From: Blasia pusilla
Taxonomy: Eukaryota; Marchantiophyta; Marchantiopsida; Blasiales
DNA length: 64,000 nucleotides
Reading direction: 5' to 3'
NCBI GenBank assembly: GCA_050084515.1
Contig: CM114272.1
Location: 37,138,001-37,202,000 of the forward strand
Position 1 is the stretch's first letter. Every line of letters begins with the position of its first letter. Made by a program: the position numbers and the translations under genes. Below, piece by piece: positions 40,005-48,277 of this stretch. Below the pieces are notes generated by a model. That model made no database searches. It was not told where the DNA came from and saw only the letters and a program-made list of their open reading frames with translations.

Positions 40005-41500
40005 ATGGCGTCCTTTCGAGATTTTGAGAGGCGAGGTAGTGGACCTGAGAGTAGCTCTTGAGGGTTTACCCGGAGTGGTGCGAGGGTTCGAGGGTGTCTA
40101 CGTGAGAGACCACCTCGATCTCCTTTTGTGTCATCTTCAGAAAAGGGGGGCATATAGAGGAGTGTGTTAGTGATCCACCATACATATTGGGTGGTCCTAC
40201 TTGTTGGGCGTACGAGATGGACGACCGGGGTAGAAGACCGCGTAGGGTTTCGGATGTTGTAGGCACTATAGAGTTACACGACTTCATTGCGGAGTTTAGG
40301 AGTTGGTGTGACTCACAGCGGGCTAGGAACTCTAGAGAGTTCAACCTATTTATAGCATGGAACGGTATGTTCTAGAATTTACAGGGGGCACCCATGGACG
40401 ATTACCATGAGTTCTCCCACAGATATGCCCAGGAGATTGAGGCATGGCGACTATACTATGATCCACACTATGTATCATAGACGAAGCCATTCCCAGATGA
40501 GGAGGAGGAGTCAGGAGAGGCTACTTCCTCTTCCACTAGTGATGTTTTAGGAGGGATCACTCACACTGGAGCTGTTGCACCATCTAGTTGGGTTCGTCTC
40601 ATGTTCAACCCTCATGGTTGAGTTCTTCGCTGAGTTGAGGGCGAGCTACTAGGGGGTACGGACGCAGAAGTTGCGGAGCATCCACGACTTCTAGAGGTTC
40701 TGGGTGAGAGTTTGCATGGGGCTTACACTCGCTTGCGCCCGTTGATCAACGTCACTCAGGGGATGATAGAGGCTCAGGCTATTCAGTCATGGTATGCGAT
40801 GCTGGACCGGACCGTGCGGACACGGATGCGGGAGGGGATCCTTCTTATGAACACCTCCCCTATGTTGAGAGATGTTTTTAGGACCACCGAGAACATTGAG
40901 CGCAACATGGCGGAGGAGAGCCTAGCCACCATGGGTTCTGGGCGAGAGCAGTCACGATTGGTTGCACCACTTGTGCAGTAACGTGGACTCCAAGATAGGT
41001 CGATTGTGGCACCACGAGCTCAAGGAGGGTATCGGGAGGCCGTGCCATCGAGACTTGCGGCTCAGCAGCAGCCGCCTACAATTACTTGTTGGTCATGTGG
41101 TGGAGCCCATCATCAGCGTGATTGCACTCGTCAGGGTCATGGACGTGTGCCTCAGCATGGAGGAGGAGATGGTGCTGCACCAGGAGGTTATCAGTGTAAA
41201 TATTATCAGAGGTATGGTCATACACGTGCCAGGTGTTTTAGTTTACATCCTGAGTTACGTCCGGACCGAGGGCTTGAGAGCGCACCAGAGCAAGTAGCCG
41301 GTCCGGGTGGGCTACAGATCGTGCATCAGGTGGTCCCGTTGGGGGACGAGGAGCTGGAGATTCCCGACATGGTGGTGAAGTTGCCCGTGGAGGAGGTAGA
41401 GTTCCAACACCTAGACGCGTCGAGGGAGACGCCGGGCATGAGGCTAGGATGGTTGCTCATATACATCAATTACAGGAGCAGATTGCCGCTATGGCATTAA
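40005..41500 (+). pseudogene. Copy B gag with zinc knuckles
   Basis: ATG 40005 opens MASFRDFERRGSG, stopped by a TGA 19 codons on (CGA in origin by context). After a frameshift at about 40147 the frame at 40187 reads CWAYEMDDRGRRPRRVSDV and GTIELHDFIAEFRSWCDSQ. 40712-40981 holds a helical segment (LRPLINVTQGMIEAQAIQS). Knuckle 1 is CWSCGGAHHQRDC (41087-41125). Knuckle 2 is CKYYQRYGHTRARC (41195-41236), in which the second Cys is Tyr. An acidic segment (PLGDEELEIPDMV) follows. Comparison with copy A (YVSW for YVS-stop, FQYLEG for F-stop-NLQG) indicates several stops came from TGG or CAG. Confidence 0.85.
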
Positions 41501-42140
41501 GATTACCCAATGCCGGATCCATGGCATCGACATCATACGAAGCAACCATAGATATGGAGGATCCTGGTTGGATGTGCGGGATTACCCAAATGGAGGCCGC
41601 CATAGTTGTGATGAGTGGAGCAGCCGCAGAGTTGGATCCATAGCGAGGGAAACAGACTAGGCTTCCTCAGTCTTTCCCGTTGTCCGACGCGATGAGGACC
41701 CCATTGATGGGTCTTGATCAGAGTTCCTGGAGAGTTCGTGATGTTGGTGTGTAGGCACGGAGGGCAATGGGAGAAGGAAGAGCGATGATTCCTATTGCTG
41801 ATGCTCATGAGGGGCATGTGTCGAGCACGTTGTTGGGGGCGGCCATCATTATGTACCGCGCTCCTTTAGTTTTTGCTTTCGATGTTATGACGTTGGGAGG
41901 TACGCCCGCCGAGGTTTTTTGGTTGGCCGCTACGCTATGTGAGCAATGAGTTGGAGTTCTTGCATCACATTCAGAGGTGATTGCAAAGGAGGTGATGGAC
42001 CTGCCCTTAGAGCGGATGTTGGGGCCTTCCACGTCAGATTCATGGCAGGCTACGGCTACTAGGATGGCGGAGATGCCCGCTAGACCCGTGATAGAGCGTG
42101 CCATGGTTTCTCCTGATGTTGTGTTGCTAGATAACCGGGG
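41501..42140 (+). pseudogene. Copy B gag-protease spacer
   Basis: Frame 1 continues with MASTSYEATIDMEDPGWMC, a Ser/Pro-poor hydrophobic part (STLLGAAIIMYRAPLVFAF) and RMAEMPARPVIERAMVSPD. All are conserved in copies A, C and D, so this is a genuine part of the polyprotein, but I do not recognise a domain. Stops here (41641, 41753, 41948) face CAG, CAG and CGT-GGA-derived sense codons in copy A. Confidence 0.6.
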
Positions 42141-42519
42141 AGAGGTCTTCCAATTGGTGAGCCCTAGAGGTAGAGATTTTAGTCCGCAACGCGTCTTGTT
42201 GGATTCAGGAGCGCAACCCCTGATGTTGGGGAAAGCGTCATTCAGAGGATTGGGCTTGACGAGAGCCGATGTGGAGCGTTGTCCATTCCGGATATAGACA
42301 TCCTTGGATGGAGCGAGTTCCACACAGTATATCACCCGACATGAGTTCGTGGTGAGGATTCGCCCGAGACATCCTACAAATGAGTCCGTGGTGCAAGCCC
42401 AGGCGATAGTGATTGATGTAGAGTCTTACGACGTCTTGGTTGGTGGAGGAGTGTTATACCCAATGGGGTTTTCCGTGGATTACTGGGAGGAGTCAACATC
42501 CTACAGACCAGGATGGTAG
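42141..42519 (+). pseudogene. Copy B retropepsin-like aspartic protease
   Basis: The active-site loop reads RVLLDSGAQPLMLGK with Asp at 42202, the LxDSGA signature of retroviral-type proteases. The C-terminal strand region reads DVESYDVLVGGGVLYPMG, like the ...ILLGxDxL box of Ty3/gypsy proteases. The enzyme would cut the polyprotein. One TAG (after CPFRI, about 42297) interrupts it. It is in frame with the methyltransferase. Confidence 0.85.
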
Positions 42520-42909
42520 TCAGGTGATGGGTGCCTTAGCTCATTACCGGTTTGATTCACAAGTGCAGTGATCGAGCGACGGCTAGGAGAGATGGCGACC
42601 TTAGCAGCATTTAGCAGTGCCATCACTTGGCCTAGTGATTTGATTGAGGGACATGTCTATGCAGAGGATACTCCCGTTCCTGAAAATTCTATGCAATGGA
42701 GTGTCATGGTAGCCGCATCAGTCCGTGGAGGAGAGGTGCCGCTTTGGGGCTCGATTGAGGAGCTTCGACGCTTAGCCACTGAGCATGTGCAAACCGCATG
42801 GAGCGAGACATTTGCACCAAAGTGTGACAGGTCAGAGGAATCCCAAGTAGGCAGGAGTGCTGCTATGATCCCTTTGGACATTACCCTGATTGTGTGGTGC
42901 ATCCCATAG
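42520..42909 (+). pseudogene. Copy B linker upstream of the methyltransferase
   Basis: About 115 codons: RRLGEMATLAAFSSAITW, HVYAEDTPVPENSMQWS, GSIEELRRLATEHVQTAW and others, ending at a TAG just before motif I. The AEDTPV block is conserved in copies C and D. No known domain recognised. In copy A the part between GEM-like sequence and motif I is deleted. It may position the methyltransferase relative to the protease, or be a divergent chromatin-reader domain; neither can be shown here. Confidence 0.5.
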
Positions 42910-43880
42910 AAGGATATTCGGGTGTTGGATCTCTTTGGAGGGATCAACACTAGGTTAGTTGTTGTTTTGCACGCTAGAGTGCGCGTGCACCAGTACGTGT
43001 ATGTGGAGATTGATGATGTTGCGAGGCGTGCTTCACTTCACCATGTGGCGCTGTTACGCCTTGGTTTTCCCAACTTGTTGTCTGCATCCGCCATTCAGGG
43101 TTACCAGAGTTCCCTACCGAGGGACATTTCATTGTTCGGGGTGTAGGACTTGGAGGGAGTAGGGACCATAGACTTGGTCATTGCTGGTTGGCCGTGTCAA
43201 GGCCAATCGAGTGTTGGACGAGGTAGCGGGTTAGCTGATACTCGGTCCAGGTTGTTTTGGGAGATGATGTAGATCTCGCAATATTTACGGGAGCATCAGT
43301 CTCGTTCTCCAGCATACGTTTTGGAGAATGTGCCAATTTTGGGCGATTCGAGGTCCCGCGTGGTGATGAGTGCACATCAGGTGGGGGCATGGATCGGCCC
43401 GACAGTGTTGTTAGATGCGGAGAGTGTGGGTTCACAAGCACATCGCCCACGTCTTTGGTGGACCAACTTGTTACCACACAAGGTGATACGGAGGGCATAT
43501 GTGAGAGTGGAGCGCCCCTCCAATTTTTTGGTGGATTCTATATTGGATCCGGGCCGTCGATCACAAGTAGTGAGGCAAGATAATTGACCGCCGTTGATTG
43601 TGGTCAAGAGGATTGGCAACCCACGGGCAGCCTTTCCCACATTTGTGAGTTTTCCCGCTTCCTATGCATTCAAGGAGACCGGACCTAGCTTGGTTTGAGA
43701 TGACCAAGTACAAAGGTTGGTGGAGCCCAACACCGATGAGCGAGAGCAAGCAATGGGATTCCCCACAAGATTGACGGAAGTACCGTCACTATTAGAGGCA
43801 TCACGAAATCATGTCTTGGATCAAGCGATGGACCTGAACTGCTTACCATGGATTTTCAACTTAGGAGTAGTTGAGCAGCG
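42910..43880 (+). pseudogene. Copy B C5-cytosine DNA methyltransferase domain
   Basis: Transfers a methyl group from S-adenosylmethionine to C5 of cytosine. Motif I is VLDLFGGINT (42922-42951). A motif II/III-like stretch (YVYVEIDDVARRASLHHV) follows. Motif IV with the catalytic Pro-Cys is AGWPCQGQSSVGRGSG (GWPCQ at 43186-43200). Motif VI is YVLENVP (43315-43335), motif VIII QAHRPRLWWTNL (43436-43470), motif IX/X REQAMGFPTRLT (43743-43775) and VLDQAMDLNC. The linear order I-IV-VI-VIII-X fits DNMT3 and other non-rearranged enzymes and excludes the circularly permuted plant DRM order. The target-recognition part between VIII and IX is only about 90 residues, also DNMT3-like. Four nonsense codons (TAG 43144, TAG 43270, TGA 43585, TGA 43696) interrupt one continuous frame; all key residues remain. 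Confidence 0.93.
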
Positions 43881-44250
43881 TCATTTGAGGATGCTACAGA
43901 TCACAACTGTTGCGTTGGTGAGCCCCATGCCTACCAAGACGGTTGAGGCAGCGGATGGGGGCAAGACCCGAGGAGATCAACACACCAGAGGTGATCGGGA
44001 GAGACACCCTTAGACTTCTTGGGATGTTTTGCAGGTATGCCAAGAGATGATAGCCACATCATCGAGTATGGTTTCGGGTACTGCACGTGGAGATGAGAGT
44101 TCTATTGTCTAAGACAAGGTTGCACCATAGCAACCACCGACATCCACGTCAAAGAGTCCTACCCTAATCACGATGGAGACTTGGTAGCCAGATATGGGCC
44201 CTAAGTTAACATGAGGAGAGCGGCATCGGATACACCAATTTCTTAAGAGT
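43881..44250 (+). pseudogene. Copy B methyltransferase-reverse transcriptase spacer
   Basis: The same frame continues (TVALVSPMPTKTVEAAD, then polar sequence to about 44013) and on through stops to the start of reverse transcriptase. A short block (PTLITMETW) is shared with copy A. It may contain a protease cleavage site, not identifiable by eye. Confidence 0.5.
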
Positions 44251-45170
44251 TATAAGAGTTTTTTTGCATTTCGTATGCATGATTTAGGTATGTTGAAGGG
44301 TCCAGGGATCCACATTGAGTTGTCGAGTGACACGCCGATCTTTTGACGACCCTACAGGTACAATGACATGGAGAGGGCTCTGATTTAGAGTGGGATCCAG
44401 GACTTGGTTGGAGCAAGACTAGTGGAGATGTCGCATGGAGAGTATGCATCTCCCACTATCATGCCCGCCAAGAAGGATGTGCATGGCAACTGGATGGATA
44501 GGCGAATGTGTGGAGATTACCGACCTATCAATCGGTAGACGAAGTCTGATAGGTATGCCATGCCCACACTTGAGGAGATCTTTGATGCGATTGGGCATGC
44601 AAAGGTCTTCAATTCATTGGATTTGCGAGCCGGATACCATCCGCTGCCTATTAGATTGGAGGACAGGTAGAAGACAGAATTTTGGGGCATCGATCATCAC
44701 GGGAAGGATTGTTTGTACCAATGGCAATTCTTACCGTTCGGGTTAAAGAACGCCCCAGCTAAGTTTCAAAGGGTTATGGATAGGATCTTGGAAGGTCTGG
44801 ATTTTGCTAGGTGTTATATTGATGACATCGTAGTGTTTAGCGCCACGGTTGAGGAGCATGAGCGACATCTAGAGGAGGTATTTTGACAACTACAGTTACA
44901 TGGGCTGAAGCTATATCCAGGCAAGTGCAAGTTCTTCGACGACCAGATTGAGTACTTGGGTCATACGATATACCTAGGGGGCCTTGGTGTGCAACAGACG
45001 AAGGTAGAGGCTATTTCACGCATTCCACGCCCTACAGATGTGAGTCGAGTTTGTGCACTCATGGGATTGGCGAACTTCTATCAACGGCACGTCAAGGGTT
45101 TCAGTTTGATTGCGAAGCCGCTAACCTTGATGACCAAGGTGGATTAGGAGTGGCACTAGGGGGATCAGAA
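44251..45170 (+). pseudogene. Copy B reverse transcriptase
   Basis: RNA- and DNA-dependent DNA polymerase of the Ty3/gypsy type. Motifs in order: KKDVHGNWMDRRMCGDYRPIN, SDRYAMPTLEEIFDAIG, AKVFNSLDLRAGYHPLPI, QWQFLPFGLKNAPAKFQRVMD, the catalytic CYIDDIVVFS (YIDD at 44815-44826), LKLYPGKCKFF and VEYLGH-like IEYLGHTI, then the connection GLANFYQRHVKGFS. In-frame stops at 44536 and 44668 face CAG in copy A; that at 44887 (TGA) faces CGA; 45157 (TAG) faces TGG. Confidence 0.9.
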
Positions 45171-45660
45171 AGAGAGAGCATTTTAGATGCTCAAGGACAT
45201 ATTGACGTCCGCGCCCATATTGAGGAGATCCATCAGGGGGCGTCCTTTCCAATTGCATACGGATTGGAACATATTGGGGCTTGGAGCGTGCTCACTCAGC
45301 ATGACGATGATGGTAGAGAGTTTGTGGTGGGTTATGCTAGTTGCTCAAACAACGTTGCAGAGACGAAGTATAGCTCGTATGAGGGTGAGTGCTTGGCTAC
45401 AGTATGGGTTGTCGCATATTTTAGATGTTATCTATTCGAAAATCCCTTTACCATCATTACTGATCATCAGCCACTTAAGTGGTTGATGGAGTCCGACAAG
45501 CTTATAGGGAAGCTTGCAAGGTGGGCTCTTTTGTTGCAGGAGTATGACTTCCATGTGGTGCATAGACCTAGGACGCTCAACCAAGATACATATGGTTTAA
45601 GCCGTAACCCATGCCCGAGTCAGCGAGATACAATGGAGCTAGTTGGCATGGTGAAAGTGA
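45171..45660 (+). pseudogene. Copy B RNase H
   Basis: RPFQLHTDWNILGLGA gives the first catalytic Asp; a frameshift at about 45285 moves the frame to LTQHDDDGREFVVGYAS, YSSYEGECLATVWVV and TIITDHQPLKWLME, then LLLQEYDFHVVHRPRTLNQD. Together they show the Ty3 RNase H fold that removes RNA from the cDNA hybrid. TAG at 45184-45186 faces CAG in copy A. Confidence 0.85.
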
Positions 45661-45822
45661 TGAGGAGTTGGTGCCAGGATGGCATGCGTCAGCCTATTTG
45701 GGCTTGTTGGCTATGGAGAGCCAAATTGCTGAGACTTTGATGGTGAGGTCTGATGGAGAGTCCTTAGATCCAAAGGCCGGTCAGGAGACGACATGTGGCC
45801 GAGACATTCATAAAAATGGAGT

Positions 45823-45896
45823 GGTCTTGGAGTACATGCGTACTCCAAGACCTCTAGCACCCACTGCCAGCGTCGCGATCACAGTGGGTGCTAGAG
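45823..45896 (+). repeat. Two adjacent inverted repeats in the RNase H-integrase tether
   Basis: A 13-bp perfect hairpin (ggtcttggagtac, 45823-45835; gtactccaagacc, 45840-45852) overlaps by one base a 15-bp perfect hairpin (ctctagcacccactg, 45852-45866; cagtgggtgctagag, 45882-45896). Copy A lacks both palindromes and is about 21 bp shorter at this point, with flanking sequence conserved. Confidence 0.85.
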
Positions 45897-46003
45897 AGTG
45901 GGATCAGATCCTACAACGAGGCAGACAATTCTGGTGGGAGGGCACACATGTGTTGCGAGTGTGGGAGGATGGTAGAGTGCGTGTAGTGCCTCATCCTTCG
46001 TAG

Positions 46004-46965
46004 AGAGCACGTTTGGTGCGTCATGCCCACGAGGAGTTGGGTCATTTTGGAGTGAAGCGGACGTACAGCTTGCTCCAGACTCAGTATTGGTGGCAAGGCA
46101 TGCATAGTGACGTTCAACAGTTTGTTGCCACATGCATGGTGTGTGATCGAGTCCAAGCATTGTTCAATGCTCCGACTCCACATTTGCATCCACTTTCAAT
46201 CATGGGTTTAGGTTATAGATGGAATTTGGATTTTGCAGGACCTTTGCCTTTGACGGAGCGCCCTAGTCGTTATGTGTTGGTGATGGTCGAGGACTTCTCA
46301 AAGTGGATAGAGTTGGTTGCATTGTCTGACAAAGCAAGTGAGGGAGTAGTGTATGCCTTCCTAGATCGAGTTTTGAGGCATTGCAGTGCACGAGTTGAGG
46401 TATTGACAGACCATGGTACAGAGTTCCGAGGGAAGTTTCAGACCTTCTGTGATCAGGCACTGATCGACCACGGCACTACTTCGCGAGATCATCATGAGGC
46501 AGATGGACTAGTGGAGCGAGTTGTACAGACGGTGAAGAGAGGACTACGCAAGTATAGCTTGCAAAGAGGTCACCTAGGAGATTAGGACCTTCAGTTGCCG
46601 TGGTTGGCGATGGGATATAGATTCAGCATGCAGGCATCCTTAGCGTCTTTCTCATCGTACTTGTTGCTTTATGGCCGAGAGCCAGATTTACCTACGGCCA
46701 TTTGTCGAGATGTTGGTGAGGTGTTGAACCTTGATGACCCTGATGTATGGATGCGAACATATTCTCATAGGGCTGAGTTGTTTCGGAGAGTGATGCCCAT
46801 GGCGTTTAAGAACTTGGTGATTACGCAACATCGAGATAGGTTGAGGTATGCGACTATTCGGGGAGGTGGTTATCGACCTACTATCCAGAGGTTTCATCAT
46901 GGAGACTATGTTTACTTGCAGCAGACAGCACCCACGACGTTGGATGTGACTGCACCATCTTGAGA
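46004..46965 (+). pseudogene. Copy B integrase
   Basis: Inserts the cDNA into the genome. The zinc-binding domain is HAHEELGHFGVKRTYSLL...QQFVATCMVCDRV (H-x-n-H, C-x2-C). The catalytic core has LDFAGPLPL (first Asp), VEVLTDHGTEFRGKF (second Asp) and DGLVERVVQTVKRGL (Glu). After a TAG at 46583 (TGG in copy A) comes LPWLAMGYRFSMQ, LLLYGREPDLP and a C-terminal domain with HHGDYVYLQQTAP. A frameshift near 46965 precedes the PHD-like finger. Catalytic residues are all present. Confidence 0.9.
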
Positions 46966-47268
46966 ATGCGTGAGGTTTTGCCATCCGATGTTCTCTTAGT
47001 GGAGGGACGCGTTGGTATGGTTTGGAAGGACCATGTGCGTAATTGTGCGTCATGTCATCTTCCAAACATTGACGGTACATTTGATCTGAGCTTAGCAATA
47101 GTTCCTACATGCTTGCGGTGTATGTAGTGTGGTTCCGCCCGTGGTGCACCCACTATGCTAGTCTGTGATGCGTGTTCGAGAGGATGGCAAATGGCATGTT
47201 TGATGCCACCTCTCACTAGGGTTCCTCAAGGACGATGGATGTGTCCTAGATGTACATATAGTAGGTAG
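46966..47268 (+). pseudogene. Copy B C-terminal PHD-like zinc finger
   Basis: The frame after the integrase reads LRMREVLPSDVLLVEGRVGMVWKDHV as separate conserved pieces, then CHLPNIDGT and the finger: CLRC (47110-47121), CDAC, GWQMAC, PPLTRVPQGRWMCPRC (ending 47253), stop 47268. The spacing C-x2-C, C-x2-C, x-x2-C, C-x2-C and the PPL-x-x-VP-x-G-x-W-x-CP signature are those of PHD fingers, which commonly read histone H3 tails. The zinc-binding His of the usual GW/Y-H-x2-C is Gln here. One TAG (47125) lies between the first and second cysteine pairs. Its role may be to guide integration or tether the protein to chromatin; that is inference. Confidence 0.8.
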
Positions 47269-47441
47269 TTCTACATTTCAACTTGTGTCTATGATATGGA
47301 TGACAAGAAGGCGACTAACGATGGGGCCACATGAGCACCCGGCCTTCTTGCTCTTAGCGTCCGAGAGATGTATGTCATGGTAGATAGGGATAGATGGCTA
47401 TCTAGAGTTAGAGGGACCTAACCACCAGCTAGGGGGACGAT
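47269..47441 (+). other. Copy B 3' untranslated region and polypurine tract
   Basis: Non-coding sequence ending in ccagctagggggacga (47425-47440), a purine-rich block placed like the primer for plus-strand synthesis, immediately before TTGGAGATATTTTGG. Copy C has a similar block (agctaaggggatggt) in the matching place. Confidence 0.6.
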
Positions 47442-48068
47442 TGGAGATATTTTGGTACTTTTTGTTTCATTGTTTGGATGCCATGAGTTAGCATGGGATT
47501 GTGCATGTTTGTGTGTGTGTTCGGTGACAGCGATGTGTATGCATACGACAACTGTCACGTATTTTAGAATATATCGGTGAGATCTAGTAGAGCGCCTTTG
47601 TGAGTAGTGGAGGTTAGACTCAATAGGTCGAGGATGACTTGTTGAGGCTTGGGGAAACATGAGAGAACAGGTTTCCGCTTTGTTTCGGCTCATTTGGAGC
47701 CATATTGAGGAACTTACTAATTTAGGTAAGTACCAGTTTGAGTATATGATCGACTTTCTATTTTTGTTATATGGCCCTTGACCTCCTACATCAGGTCAAG
47801 AGCCAAGGAGGTGACTTGGGAGCATAGGTTATCATAGAGAGAGTTTGGGAGAGGGGAGGGGTATACCTCAAGGAGAGAGAGCTTGAGAGCTCATTCTCTC
47901 TTTGCTGAATCTCTTGGCATGAGGCGGCGGAGCTATGATCTTGCTTGCCTTGTGTGTAACCCAAGCTTCTCATTAGGAGAGTGGGTTTGGTTTGACATTG
48001 AGAGAGACATGTGAGAGTGCACACATGTGAGAACTATAGTGTTATGAGAGAGATTTGATCTTATTTTA
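47442..48068 (+). repeat. Copy B 3' LTR
   Basis: From the polypurine tract the LTR reads TGGAGATATTTTGG (47442), about 110 bp of start segment, and TGTCACG (47553), whence it matches the 5' LTR to 48068 (TTATTTTA; the last CA is missing). Whether the LTR begins at 47442 or at 47553 is not settled: the polypurine tract position favours 47442, the 5' copy and the TGT...ACA ends favour 47553. Confidence 0.8.
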
Positions 48069-48191
48069 TTGGAGATATTTTGGTACTTTTTGTCTCGTTG
48101 TTTGGATGCCATGAGTTAGCATGGGATTGTGCGTGTTTGTGTGTGTGTTCGGTGACAGCGATGTATGTTGTGTAGCGATGTGCATGCGCAC

Positions 48192-48194
<3 letters not shown>
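48069..48194 (+). repeat. Second LTR-start segment abutting the 3' LTR
   Basis: TTGGAGATATTTTGGTAC...gtgcatgcgcacgac repeats 47441-47552 with few changes, directly after the LTR body. It runs into the (GA)n tract. The arrangement LTR body followed at once by LTR start is also seen at 36772/36780 and near 9012 (minus strand). Confidence 0.85.

Positions 48195-48271
<77 letters not shown>
48195..48271. repeat. (GA)n microsatellite
   Basis: About 38 GA units starting right after the repeated LTR-start segment and ending in gggaaaaggggg. Confidence 0.97.

Positions 48272-48277
<6 letters not shown>

Larger units (their letters stand above)
37945..48068 (+). mobile_element. Copy B: full-structure Ty3/gypsy element encoding a DNA methyltransferase and a PHD-like finger
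   Basis: A 10.1-kb element with 5' LTR, 1.5-kb leader, gag with two zinc knuckles, aspartic protease, linker, C5-cytosine methyltransferase, reverse transcriptase, RNase H, integrase, PHD-like zinc finger, polypurine tract and 3' LTR. From about 41449 to 45290 the coding sequence is one frame with nonsense codons only; frameshifts lie in gag, in RNase H and near the integrase end. It cannot make full-length proteins, but it retains the architecture best. Protease-reverse transcriptase-RNase H-integrase order is that of Ty3/gypsy (Metaviridae); the methyltransferase between protease and reverse transcriptase is foreign to the standard plan. Confidence 0.9.

Noticed and set aside
40962-41297. 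111-residue frame over the zinc knuckles of copy B, also open in copy A (31288-30884)
   Set aside because: It is a shifted frame. The CCHC knuckles are in the other frame (41006-41500), which also matches copy C. Its openness in two copies reflects shared ancestry.
42910-43880. Methyltransferase as bacterial contamination or a restriction-modification gene
   Set aside because: It is in frame with Ty3/gypsy protease and reverse transcriptase, occurs in two further copies in the window, and shares their nonsense decay.
42910-43880. Methyltransferase as a host DRM gene fragment
   Set aside because: DRM enzymes have motifs VI-X before I-V. Here the order is linear, so a DRM origin is not supported, though a DNMT3-like or other origin needs a tree.
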